From contig NZ_AQXH01000002.1 in assembly GCF_000375465.1 (NCBI RefSeq), positions 286,947 through 350,946 on the forward strand: 64,000 nucleotides of DNA. The letters run 5' to 3'. The translations under genes and the position numbers were made by a program. Source of the DNA: Balneola vulgaris DSM 17893. GTDB lineage: Bacteria; Bacteroidota; Rhodothermia; Balneolales; Balneolaceae. The notes beneath the pieces are model-generated. The model was not told where the DNA came from, searched no databases, and saw nothing but the letters and a program-made list of their open reading frames with translations. Positions 9,021-17,229 of this stretch are shown here, in pieces. Each line of letters opens with the position of its first letter. Positions within the stretch are counted from its first letter, which is position 1.

Positions 9021-9266
9021 ATGAGCAATACTGAAGAATTAGATCATCAATCTTTTGAAGAAGATCTTCAATTTCTAATTAAGACCTTAAAAGAAAGTTT
9101 CGAATCTACAGACGCACAATTTTATGTAGACGAGCATAATGACACTTTATATGTGAAGTTAGAAGGTCTCGATGAATATCCTGAAGAAGAAATCGAAGAA
9201 ATTGCGTCTCCCATATTCGAAGTTCTGGACTTAGATTTCGATGAGATCATTCTGTTACCACTCTAA
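9021..9266 (+). CDS. Small acidic protein of unknown function
   Basis: This 81-residue protein is strongly acidic (Glu/Asp about 35%) with no signal peptide, transmembrane segment or cysteine. The middle part alternates beta-like and charged segments (AQFYVDEHNDTLYVKLEGLD) and the C-terminus is a hydrophobic tail (DFDEIILLPL). I do not recognise the family. Coding status is supported by the good start context between two divergent genes and by low-complexity-free codon use. It is followed by the threonine synthase-like gene after 81 bases, so co-transcription is possible. Function unknown. Confidence 0.65.
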   Translation: MSNTEELDHQSFEEDLQFLIKTLKESFESTDAQFYVDEHNDTLYVKLEGLDEYPEEEIEEIASPIFEVLDLDFDEIILLPL

Positions 9267-9347
9267 ACTGTGGTATTTTTCTAGGCACTTTTTTACTTAT
9301 TTTAAGTGTCTAATAACTGTACTCTAAATTTATAATTTTATCCTACG

Positions 9348-11057
9348 ATGAAGAGCTCCAATTCAGGATATACCATGCGGTGCATTAAATGCAATACCGT
9401 GAACGACGAAAGAAAAACAAGCACCTACTGTACCGAATGTGGTAACGTTTTAGTAATTGAGTACAATGAAGCACGTCCAGAGATTCAATATCCGCTTGAA
9501 AACATTCAGCCCGATCCGCTAAAAAACCACCCAACGGCACTGCGACGTTTAGATCGATTATCAGAAAAATATGGCGCTGATTTATACGCCAAGCTTGAAC
9601 TTGAGAACCCAACGGGTTGTTTTAAAGATCGTGGGAGTTATGTTGAAGTTTTAAAAGCAATGGAGCTAGGAGCTGATGCCATTTGCTTAGCCTCAACTGG
9701 GAATATGGCCGCTTCTGTAGCTGCTTATGCCTGTTATTTCAAAATTCCTTGTTTTGTATTCGTACCAGAGAAAACTCCGGATGCTAAACTTGCTCAATCC
9801 ACTATTTACGATGCGACTATCATCCGAATTAAGGGTGACTTCAGAGCGTGTGAATTGCTTTGTAGAGAGTTCGCTAAATCAGGAAATTATTACCTAGCCG
9901 GTGATTACGTATTCAGGCAAGAAGGGCAAAAGTCCTTTTCTTACGAGCTTGCCGAGCAAGGCCCCATGGATTACGATTATATCTTCGTTCCAATTGGTGC
10001 AGGTACAAACTTCGCTGCTATCTACAAAGGCATGGTTGAAATGAAAGCCGCTGGTGTAATCGATAAGATTCCAAGTTTTGTAGCCGTTCAGCCAGAACAA
10101 AGCTCACCGGTTGTTGAAGGTATTTTCAAGAAAGAAAAAATCATAAAAGAGCAAATTAACACGATGGCCGATGCCGTTGCTGTTGGCGACCCTTTCGATT
10201 TCTATAAAGTACTTGAAGGCATTGAAGCTACCGATGGCAAAGCGTATACCGCCACTGAAAATGAGCTTTTAGATAGCATGAAGGAAATGACGGTGGAGGA
10301 AGGTATTTTTACTGAGCCTGCCTGTGCCATTCCTTTAGCTACATTCAAGAACAACCTCGATACTTTTAAGGGTAAAAAGTGCTTATTTGTACTTACCGGA
10401 TCAGGACTTAAAGCTGGGCATATAGTAGCCAAATACTCACTTTCATCGCCCATTTTGGAGCCGAAATTAGAAGGCATTCAAGAGTACATTGAATCTGGCT
10501 ATCCTAAAATCCAGAAAAGCAGTTGGGGACAATCTCGCGAAACGGCACTCCCTAGCAATATTAACCTAGAAGAGAATCAGGTTAAACTCTACGAAGAGTA
10601 TGTGAATGGCATTGAGAAAAAAGGTAAGACCTTGAAAGAAGAGGAAATCAAAGCCCTGAAATCTCTGGTTTATAGTACCGACACTTCACTGCATTATCCT
10701 GTTGAAGTAGTGGATTATAAAATCACCATGCGTAAGCACGGCTTAGTTTCTGCAGCCGTTAAATTGCGCATTGAAGACGGCGAAGAAATCATTTCATTAG
10801 ATCAAGGTGTAGGACCAATGGATGCGGTATTAACCGCCATCAAAGCGGAAACCGACTCATTCTTACCACTTGTAGTTAAGAATCATGAAGTTGAAATCCT
10901 CAGTCCAGATACCGACTCACTAGTAATTGTGACCTTAACTTTAGAAAAAGAAGGACATACTTTCACTGCAAAAGCCGCTTCACCCGATACCTTAGAAGCT
11001 CTGATTCAAGCATTTGTGAATGGCCTAGCCATCGCTAATAAAGCACTAGTAGCCTAA
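9348..11057 (+). CDS. thrC: Threonine synthase-like PLP enzyme with C-terminal LeuA-like allosteric domain
   Basis: The 569-residue protein has three parts. Residues 12-31 form a zinc ribbon (Cys12, Cys15, Cys28, Cys31) as in many type-II threonine synthases. Residues about 55-385 are the fold-type II PLP domain, with the Schiff-base lysine Lys93 in NPTGCFKDRG, a substrate loop ASTGNMAASVAAYA, and a late glycine-rich phosphate loop LTGSGLKAG. After a helical linker (about 395-450), residues 456-569 look like the LeuA allosteric/dimerisation domain of 2-isopropylmalate synthase: strands with SAAVKLRI, then GVGPMDAVLTAI, and a second half ending AFVNGLAIANKAL. In LeuA this domain binds leucine. 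Core activity (O-phosphohomoserine to threonine) is likely; ligand regulation is inferred. The extra domain makes it about 130 residues longer than usual. Confidence 0.85.
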   Translation: MKSSNSGYTMRCIKCNTVNDERKTSTYCTECGNVLVIEYNEARPEIQYPLENIQPDPLKNHPTALRRLDRLSEKYGADLYAKLELENPTGCFKDRGSYVEVLKAMELGADAICLASTGNMAASVAAYACYFKIPCFVFVPEKTPDAKLAQSTIYDATIIRIKGDFRACELLCREFAKSGNYYLAGDYVFRQEGQKSFSYELAEQGPMDYDYIFVPIGAGTNFAAIYKGMVEMKAAGVIDKIPSFVAVQPEQSSPVVEGIFKKEKIIKEQINTMADAVAVGDPFDFYKVLEGIEATDGKAYTATENELLDSMKEMTVEEGIFTEPACAIPLATFKNNLDTFKGKKCLFVLTGSGLKAGHIVAKYSLSSPILEPKLEGIQEYIESGYPKIQKSSWGQSRETALPSNINLEENQVKLYEEYVNGIEKKGKTLKEEEIKALKSLVYSTDTSLHYPVEVVDYKITMRKHGLVSAAVKLRIEDGEEIISLDQGVGPMDAVLTAIKAETDSFLPLVVKNHEVEILSPDTDSLVIVTLTLEKEGHTFTAKAASPDTLEALIQAFVNGLAIANKALVA

Positions 11058-11086
11058 ACGACTCTTCCTCTTTTCAAACAATGTAT

Positions 11087-11126
11087 ATCAACCATGTTTT
11101 CAGTTTAACTGAGAGCATGGTTTGAT
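11087..11126 (+). terminator. Probable terminator after the threonine synthase gene
   Basis: An imperfect hairpin pairs ATCAACCATG with CATGGTTTGAT (one bulged base), with an inner CAGTT/AACTG pairing. A T-rich tract (TTCTTTTT) follows about 11 bases later, so efficiency is uncertain. Confidence 0.5.
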
Positions 11127-11159
11127 ACTCTGTATCTTCTTTTTAATACTATTGTATTC

Positions 11160-11873
11160 CTATCCTTTAAAAGAGAATAGAGCAGTAGCTATATCTATCC
11201 ATATTGGGTTATTACCTAGCGGAATTATTAAGTAAACACTTATGTGACCTATAATTACGGCAAGCATGGCTGGGTGCCATCGCTTTAACTTATACATGAT
11301 TATAAGTGCTGTTATTAGAATCGCAGGTGTTGTGATCATCGCTAAGTAGGCAAAGCTCATCATAGTACCGTCTGTGAGTAAAATTAATGCAAGTGCAAAT
11401 CGAGCCAGCGCCGGCATAAGTGCCCAGAGCACCGATGAAATCATCCAAATGGCATGTTCATCAATTTTCTTAGAGCGCAGAACACCAATAACAACACTGG
11501 CAGCAAATCCCGAAATGGATATGATATCAAAGAAGGAAACTCCGTAAAGGAATTCATCTGGAGCAACAATGGGATCGATATCAGTTCGAGCAAATCGGAT
11601 ATTCTCTGGAATCATCACTAGTGCTGAAGCAAAAACGGCTCCCGCAAGGAAAGTCCCAATTCGACCCAACTTACGATGTAGCTTCAGCCTTTTATGAGTA
11701 GCTAAATATGGCTGAATGACTATGAATACAAACCATAGAGTTGAAGTTAGGCCGTGTACATGATTCCCAAATGAAACGTTTAAGAAGTCGAGATAATAAC
11801 TTCTCATAAAGCCTAGTACAGCGATAGAAAATGGTATTAATAACCAATAGTGTAAATTTTTATACCTCTCCAT
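11160..11873 (-). CDS. Multi-pass membrane protein of unknown function
   Basis: This 237-residue protein has about seven hydrophobic helices separated by short loops. A polar loop KRLKLHRKLGRIGTF after the second helix and conserved-looking histidines near helix ends (FGNHVHGL, LKLHRKLG, DEHAIW) resemble small Bacteroidota integral membrane proteins that may bind haem or metal, but I do not recognise a named family. No signal peptide beyond the first helix. It stands alone on the minus strand, between thrC (convergent) and dapD (divergent). Function unknown; membrane location is secure. Confidence 0.72.
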   Translation of the reverse strand: MERYKNLHYWLLIPFSIAVLGFMRSYYLDFLNVSFGNHVHGLTSTLWFVFIVIQPYLATHKRLKLHRKLGRIGTFLAGAVFASALVMIPENIRFARTDIDPIVAPDEFLYGVSFFDIISISGFAASVVIGVLRSKKIDEHAIWMISSVLWALMPALARFALALILLTDGTMMSFAYLAMITTPAILITALIIMYKLKRWHPAMLAVIIGHISVYLIIPLGNNPIWIDIATALFSFKG

Positions 11874-11980
11874 ACCCCTTCATTTTTTAAGCTTATAATT
11901 AAATAAAATCTGACGATTTAATACAACCTGTTCGGTCTTTATAAGAATCTGGTTTTTAAAACCCGATAAATTTCATTTCT

Positions 11981-11997
11981 ACTCATGATATATGAGT
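11981..11997. promoter_or_regulatory. Inverted repeat upstream of dapD, possible operator
   Basis: ACTCAT and ATGAGT form a perfect 6-bp inverted repeat around a 5-base centre, placed 10 bases before the -7 element of the dapD promoter, in the -33/spacer region where a repressor would compete with RNA polymerase. No copy is seen upstream of lysC. Confidence 0.35.
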
Positions 11998-12007
11998 GCG
12001 GAAACCT

Positions 12008-12015
12008 TATCTTTG
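12008..12015 (+). promoter_or_regulatory. -7 promoter element of dapD
   Basis: TATCTTTG is a full TAnnTTTG match, 87 bases before the preferred ATG of dapD. A clear -33 TTG is not visible; the inverted repeat at 11981-11997 overlaps that position. Confidence 0.5.
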
Positions 12016-12102
12016 GGCTGAATTTTAACCCTCATTAAGAATGGTATTGCATGGAGTGCTGTTCACTTGAACAACACAAGCTATTATTCAAATAATCAAA
12101 TC

Positions 12103-12849
12103 ATGAATTACGAAGAAGTATTAGATAAACTAGAAACTGGAGAGCTTAGATCAGCCAATAAAACTGAAAATGGTTGGGAAGCAAACATCGAAGTAAAACA
12201 AGCTATTTTAGAGTCTTTTAAAAATGGCACGAATACTTCTTTTGAGGGGATTTACGAAGGCTTTGTTGATAAACATAATCTGCCTCCACGTTTCTTTGAG
12301 CCAGAAGATGGTGTTCGTTTAGTACCAGGTGGCTCTTCTGTTCGTCGTGGTGCTTATGTAGCATCGGGGGTAATAATTATGCCACCGGCCTATGTTAATG
12401 TTGGTGCTTATGTTGATGAAGGTTCTATGGTTGATAGCCATGCATTAGTGGGTTCATGTGCTCAAATTGGTAAGAATGTTCACCTTTCAGCTGGAGTACA
12501 AATTGGTGGTGTTTTAGAGCCCGTTGGTATGAATCCAGTTATCATTGAAGATGATTGCTTTATTGGCGCTGGTGCAGTAATTGTAGAAGGTATACTTGTG
12601 AAATCACAAGCCGTAATTGCACCAGGTGTAGTACTTTCAAAGTCTATTCCTGTTTATGATGCTGTGAATGAAGAAGTACGTGAGCGTGGTGCTGAAATCC
12701 CTGAAGGCGCCGTTGTAATACCGGGTACACGACCAATGAATAGCGAATGGGCTAAGAATGAAGGTCTTAGTATGGCGTGCCCGATCATCGTGAAGTACCG
12801 TGATGACAACAGTAATGCCTCTTTAGAACTTGAAGAAGCATTGAGATAA
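12103..12849 (+). CDS. dapD: 2,3,4,5-tetrahydropyridine-2,6-dicarboxylate N-succinyltransferase
   Basis: DapD transfers succinate from succinyl-CoA to tetrahydrodipicolinate, the committed step of the succinylase branch to diaminopimelate and lysine. The sequence shows a left-handed beta-helix with hexapeptide repeats through residues about 90-195 (for example VVGSC-type turns, [24 protein letters not shown]) and the family block [19 protein letters not shown] with [15 protein letters not shown]. The open frame begins at a TTG at 12067, but the ATG at 12103 (MNYEEV) matches family N-termini better and gives 248 residues. It converges on the lysC-dapB-dapA operon, sharing a terminator with it, so the pathway is split over two transcripts. 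Confidence 0.93.
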   Translation: MNYEEVLDKLETGELRSANKTENGWEANIEVKQAILESFKNGTNTSFEGIYEGFVDKHNLPPRFFEPEDGVRLVPGGSSVRRGAYVASGVIIMPPAYVNVGAYVDEGSMVDSHALVGSCAQIGKNVHLSAGVQIGGVLEPVGMNPVIIEDDCFIGAGAVIVEGILVKSQAVIAPGVVLSKSIPVYDAVNEEVRERGAEIPEGAVVIPGTRPMNSEWAKNEGLSMACPIIVKYRDDNSNASLELEEALR

Positions 12850-12873
12850 TTTTTCTGATTGTTTCATTCTATT

Positions 12874-12911
12874 AAAAAAGGCTCGAGTGTTTAACACTTC
12901 GAGCCTTTTTT
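12874..12911. terminator. Bidirectional terminator between dapD and dapA
   Basis: AAAAAGGCTCGA pairs with TCGAGCCTTTTT, extended by GTGT/ACAC pairing with one bulge around a short loop. A and T runs on both sides allow it to end dapD and the convergent dapA operon. Confidence 0.88.
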
Positions 12912-12943
12912 GTATAAGCGATATACTAATCTTAGATACTTAT

Positions 12944-13831
12944 CTAAGCGTTATACCAAACATTGATTTTGCGATCCGCTTCTAATAGCGCCTCTTCGCC
13001 TTCCGCCGTTAAATCTTTAACCGACAATGGTAAGCGAACGGTGATATTTTTAATCCAACCTTTATGCTGAGCCAACACTTTAGTAGGCACCGGATTGGAT
13101 GCAGAAAACAGCGCATCTGCCGATTCTTCCCAGTCACTAAATAAGGCCTCGACGTTTCCTTCAAGCATCAATGCTACCATTTTATGGGTATGCTTTGGCC
13201 AAACATTCGAAGCTACGGATACTAACCCTACACCACCTTCATTAATGAAAGCTTCGGTAAGCCCATCATCGCCTGAATATAAATCAAGACTCGGGGCGTG
13301 ATCTCTGAACGCTTTAAAATCTTCCACGCTTCCACTAGCCTCTTTGATACCAAGAATGTGGTCAAACTCTTCGGCAAGTCGAGCTGGTACCTCAGGGTGT
13401 AATTTCACCCCTGTTCTAGACGGCACATTATAAAGCATACATGGAGTTTTTGTAGTAGCCAATAATGTTTTAAACCACTCAAACTGCCCTTCTTTGCCCG
13501 GCTTGGCGTAAAGTGGTGTTACTAATAAAAAGCTATCCACTCCCACCTCATCGGCGTACTGTATCAACGCTTTTTGTTCCTCAATATCATGTCCGCCAAT
13601 GCCTACCATTAACGGTACATCTAAATCTAACAAGCGGGTAAATTTGATAATCTCTTTCTTTTCATGGGAACTAAGGTTTAGCCCTTCACCTGTACTACCC
13701 AATATTAGAGTACCATTTTTGGCCTGCTCCTGTTTTCGCAATAGATATTCAAAACTTTCGTAGTCTACCTTTCCATTTTCTAGGAAAGGCGTAATCATTG
13801 CGGTATAAAGTGGAAATTCTGGATGGTTCAT
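12944..13831 (-). CDS. dapA: 4-hydroxy-tetrahydrodipicolinate synthase
   Basis: The 295-residue class I aldolase condenses pyruvate with aspartate-semialdehyde. Visible marks are the N-terminal AMITPF, the phosphate/pyruvate loop LGSTGEGLNLSSHEK, the proton-relay tyrosine in CMLYNVPSRTG, the Schiff-base lysine in LGIKEASGSVEDF and YSGDDGL near the C-terminal barrel strands. In E. coli-type enzymes feedback by lysine acts at a dimer interface, which cannot be judged here. Its ATG overlaps the dapB stop by 4 bases (ATGA), so it is translationally coupled as the last gene of lysC-dapB-dapA. Confidence 0.96.
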   Translation of the reverse strand: MNHPEFPLYTAMITPFLENGKVDYESFEYLLRKQEQAKNGTLILGSTGEGLNLSSHEKKEIIKFTRLLDLDVPLMVGIGGHDIEEQKALIQYADEVGVDSFLLVTPLYAKPGKEGQFEWFKTLLATTKTPCMLYNVPSRTGVKLHPEVPARLAEEFDHILGIKEASGSVEDFKAFRDHAPSLDLYSGDDGLTEAFINEGGVGLVSVASNVWPKHTHKMVALMLEGNVEALFSDWEESADALFSASNPVPTKVLAQHKGWIKNITVRLPLSVKDLTAEGEEALLEADRKINVWYNA

Positions 13832-14505
13832 GATAATCCTGTAACTCTATCGAAAAGCTGACCAAAGGCGTACACGCCATCAGCTAACTCCTCTTGATTT
13901 ATTAATTGTTCTGCTGCCCAAATGGCTCCTTCTGCAAAAAGGGCTCTATCTAATGCCTCGTGCTTTAAGGTAATTTCTTCGGTCGCCGTTCGCACCTTAA
14001 GTTCATGGATGCCATTTACATCACCCTCGCGAGCTGATGTTACTTTCACCTCTTTATTCAACCATTCTTTCCATGATAATGCGGTTCCACTTGGTGCGTC
14101 TTTTTTATGAACGTGATGCACTTCATGGATATGATAGGATGGATTTTTTAAGATATTAGATCCCACTGATATGGCTTCTATACTTTTGCGGATGATATTC
14201 ATTCCCAAACTAAAGTTCGTTGCAAGAACCCATCTTGTAGAGGCTTCTTTCACTTGCTTATCCAAATCGTCGGGCCATTCATTCCCTGTACTTCCCCATG
14301 CCGCTGGTGTTCCTGATTCCAAAACAATGGGCATCAAATCAGGCACGGCATCGCCTGGAACAAAGATGATAACGGCATCACTTTCTTGAAGGGCATCAAC
14401 AGTAGGTGGATTCGTGGCATCAAAAGTATGCAAAAGATGCTCTCCCAGCATTTCTACTACCTTCCCTCCCGTTTTACCCGTTCCTATCACAGATATTTTC
14501 ATCAT
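13828..14505 (-). CDS. dapB: 4-hydroxy-tetrahydrodipicolinate reductase (short form)
   Basis: The 225-residue protein reduces the DapA product with NAD(P)H. The N-terminal nucleotide-binding motif is ISVIGTGKTGGKV (one glycine spacing differs from the usual GxxGxxG) and the catalytic region is HEVHHVHKKDAPSGTA, with the His and Lys used for substrate binding and protonation. It is about 20-45 residues shorter than the E. coli type, as in other Bacteroidota. The ATG follows directly on the lysC TAA with no gap and it overlaps dapA by 4 bases, so the three genes are one tightly coupled operon. Confidence 0.94.
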   Translation of the reverse strand: MMKISVIGTGKTGGKVVEMLGEHLLHTFDATNPPTVDALQESDAVIIFVPGDAVPDLMPIVLESGTPAAWGSTGNEWPDDLDKQVKEASTRWVLATNFSLGMNIIRKSIEAISVGSNILKNPSYHIHEVHHVHKKDAPSGTALSWKEWLNKEVKVTSAREGDVNGIHELKVRTATEEITLKHEALDRALFAEGAIWAAEQLINQEELADGVYAFGQLFDRVTGLS

Positions 14506-15834
14506 TTAGTCCTCAATAAATTCTTTGTGAAGTAACTGAAGAATCTCTTCTCCATCTTCTTGGTTCACCAAAAAGCACACATTGTTTTCACTAGATCCAT
14601 GGCACACCATTCGAATATTGTAACCCTTCAACATATTAAAAAGCTTTCCACTTATACCGGCAGTATTATTCAGATTGTTCCCAATCATAGCAATAAGAGA
14701 AAAATCCTTCTCAATCTTCAATTCACAAAATGATTCCAACTCTGTAACTACCTCTGAAGTGAGTTCCACTTTGTTGGATGCACTCACAGCTGTATCTAAA
14801 GTAAGCGATACACTTACCTCACTCGTACTTACCAAATCTACCGAAATCTTATGGTTGGCTAGTACCTGAAATAATTTTGCTAAGTACCCATATTGATGAA
14901 GCATGTCTAAGCTCTTTACTGTCAATAGGGTTTGATGCTTTCGAAGAGATAGCGCACGAATTACAGGAGCGTCGCCTGCTTCATGTACAATCACCGTTCC
15001 TTTCTTATTGGGTTCACTACTTGAAGCCACCCGAACTTTCACGCCTCCACGCATAGCCGGTTTTAACGTAGCAGGGTGAAGAACCTTTCCACCAAATACA
15101 GAAAGCTCAGCGGCTTCATCAAAAGTGATTTCATGAATAGGTCGTGCGGCGGGAACCACTCTAGGGTCGGTGGTATAAATACCTGCTACATCCGTCCAAA
15201 TTTCTAACATATCTGCTTCAACAGCTTCAGCAAATAAAGAAGCGGACAAATCACTCCCTCCACGTCCTAATGTGGTAGTATTGCCAAATATATCTGACCC
15301 TATAAAGCCTTGGGTGAGATATCGTTTTCCACTCTGTACGTATTTAGCACATTTCTTTTTGATTACTTTTAAATCAGGATCTGCTTGCCCAAAATGAGAA
15401 TCTGTCTTCATCATATCCCGAGCATCTAACCACTCTACCTCTACACCTGCTTCTCCTAATACTTGCGTGAAAATTCGAGTGCTTAAAAGTTCTCCAAAGG
15501 CCACTAAATGATCTTTCCAACGCTTATCACGTGCAATCTGCTCTAAGTGCTGTCGTAGTTCGGTAAGTAAAAGTCTTACTTGTTTATCAACTTCCTCACC
15601 GTCTTTAAGCTGTTCAATAATTTCAAGATGACGCTTTTCAATGCGCATCAATATCTCTTCGCGCTCAGTGTACGATAACTCACTATTCCCAAGTGCAACC
15701 AAATCATTGGTCGTCCCTGAAGTAGCACTGATCACTACTAATTTACGATCGGGTTCGGCAGCTACAATACTAGCACTATGTTGCATGGCAGCATAGCTTC
15801 CAACACTAGTTCCGCCAAATTTTGAAACAATCAT
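14506..15834 (-). CDS. lysC: Aspartate kinase (monofunctional, two ACT domains)
   Basis: This 442-residue enzyme phosphorylates aspartate, the first step to lysine, threonine and methionine. The kinase domain starts with VSKFGGTSVGS and contains the substrate block LGRGGSDLSA and DVAGIYTTDPR. The C-terminal quarter holds two ACT domains (from about residue 305, for example LLTVKSLDML and FSLIAMIGNNLNNTAGISGKLF), which normally bind lysine or threonine for feedback. Its placement first in a lysC-dapB-dapA operon suggests the lysine-dedicated isoform, regulated mainly by allostery; no lysine riboswitch is visible in the 167 bases upstream. Confidence 0.95.
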   Translation of the reverse strand: MIVSKFGGTSVGSYAAMQHSASIVAAEPDRKLVVISATSGTTNDLVALGNSELSYTEREEILMRIEKRHLEIIEQLKDGEEVDKQVRLLLTELRQHLEQIARDKRWKDHLVAFGELLSTRIFTQVLGEAGVEVEWLDARDMMKTDSHFGQADPDLKVIKKKCAKYVQSGKRYLTQGFIGSDIFGNTTTLGRGGSDLSASLFAEAVEADMLEIWTDVAGIYTTDPRVVPAARPIHEITFDEAAELSVFGGKVLHPATLKPAMRGGVKVRVASSSEPNKKGTVIVHEAGDAPVIRALSLRKHQTLLTVKSLDMLHQYGYLAKLFQVLANHKISVDLVSTSEVSVSLTLDTAVSASNKVELTSEVVTELESFCELKIEKDFSLIAMIGNNLNNTAGISGKLFNMLKGYNIRMVCHGSSENNVCFLVNQEDGEEILQLLHKEFIED

Positions 15835-16001
15835 TTTACCTTATTTTTAATGTGGCTTAAAAGTAAGAAGCTTGTATTGAAATAACTGTGTTGTTTTAGT
15901 TTTTTTGCATTCTAACAACATTAATTTCCTTTCGATGCCGATTTTCTTTTATTCTTAGCCCACTTCAATCACATAAATCAACAGTAGCTAATCTAGAATT
16001 C

Positions 16002-17219
16002 ATGAAAGCATATAAATTTGTACTAATTCTGATGCTTTGTATCGCATCGGCTTGCTCCAACCCTGAAAGTGATACATTCTCTGCAGAAGACTTACAGCAA
16101 AAGCTTGATGAAATTTCCGCAATCGATAACTACACCCTGCGAACACGAGAAGTTGATAGCTTGTGGAACTACCTCAATCAAACCGAACAGATTCCTTTTG
16201 TTCAAGACACCACAGCCTTTTTCTTCTATAAAGGGTATGCCGATCAAGTTGAATGGTTTGGCGACTTCAATTTTAATACCGCTGAAAATGATGGCGGAGC
16301 TAATGGCACATTAGTTCGAGGAACGGATCTTTGGTATCTAAAAATGCACTTCCCTTCTGATGCCAGAGTTGATTATAAAATTAGCGTAGATGGTGGAAAC
16401 TGGATTCCCGATTCTGAAAACCCTTTCGTTCAATGGTCGGGATTTGGGGTGAATTCAGAACTCCGAATGCCCAACTACAAACCTGAAGAATTAAAAGCTG
16501 AAATTGCTGAAGCGGGTACAGGCACATTACCCCGACCCCTCAAATTTAATAGCCAATCTCTTGGCTACGATGTACAATACAGAGTTTATACTCCAGTTGG
16601 CTATGCTGAAATGACCGATGTTCCAGTAGTTTATTTTTTAGACGGACATGAATATTTGAATCGAAGATTAGGCGGAGCTTATACCTTGCTCAACAATATG
16701 ATTCACCTTGGTGAGATTGAGCCAATCATAGCTGTTTTTGTGGATTCAAGGTCTCCATCAGATTTGAATACCAATAATAGAATCCAAGAATACTCGATGA
16801 ATGATGACTTCTCGGAATTCTTGACTACAGAACTCATCCCAAAAATAGATACCGACTACAACACTTCTCAAAAAGCCGAAGACCGCGCCCTTATAGGTAC
16901 GAGCTTAGGAGGCTTAGCCGCCACCTATATCGGATTCCGTCACCCAGAAATAATCGGAAATATTGGGGCTCAGTCGCCTGCCTACTGGTATAACGATGCT
17001 GATATCTATACTTTTGTGCGTTCTGCTAAAAAAGCACCACAGCAAGTGTACATTACAAGTGGAACCATTGGGGACAATTTGAATGATGCACAACGCATGA
17101 AGCAGTTGCTGAACGAACTGAACGTGGATTTAAAATACACAGAAGTTAATGAAGGGCATTCTTGGGGAAACTGGAGTGCACTCATCGACGATATACTTCG
17201 CACCTTTTTTGAAAACTAA
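16002..17219 (+). CDS. Esterase-family lipoprotein (alpha/beta hydrolase, IroE/Fes or acyl-esterase type)
   Basis: The 405-residue protein has a lipoprotein signal ending CIASAC, so Cys18 should be lipidated. Residues about 60-170 form an E-set/CBM48-like N-terminal domain (WFGDFNFNT, KMHFPSDARVDYKISVDGG), and residues about 180-400 an esterase domain with YFLDGHEYLN, the nucleophile elbow GTSLGGLAA (Ser at about residue 304), and a late His in NEGHSWGNW. This architecture is shared by periplasmic siderophore esterases, feruloyl esterases and related 'putative esterase' proteins; the true ester is unknown. It precedes the DUF819 gene by 10 bases and is probably co-transcribed with it. Confidence 0.85.
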   Translation: MKAYKFVLILMLCIASACSNPESDTFSAEDLQQKLDEISAIDNYTLRTREVDSLWNYLNQTEQIPFVQDTTAFFFYKGYADQVEWFGDFNFNTAENDGGANGTLVRGTDLWYLKMHFPSDARVDYKISVDGGNWIPDSENPFVQWSGFGVNSELRMPNYKPEELKAEIAEAGTGTLPRPLKFNSQSLGYDVQYRVYTPVGYAEMTDVPVVYFLDGHEYLNRRLGGAYTLLNNMIHLGEIEPIIAVFVDSRSPSDLNTNNRIQEYSMNDDFSEFLTTELIPKIDTDYNTSQKAEDRALIGTSLGGLAATYIGFRHPEIIGNIGAQSPAYWYNDADIYTFVRSAKKAPQQVYITSGTIGDNLNDAQRMKQLLNELNVDLKYTEVNEGHSWGNWSALIDDILRTFFEN

Positions 17220-17229
17220 TACATAGCAT

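Noticed and set aside
15835..16001. Lysine riboswitch upstream of lysC
   Set aside because: Only 167 bases are available and no long paired P1 stem or lysine-riboswitch core was found by eye.
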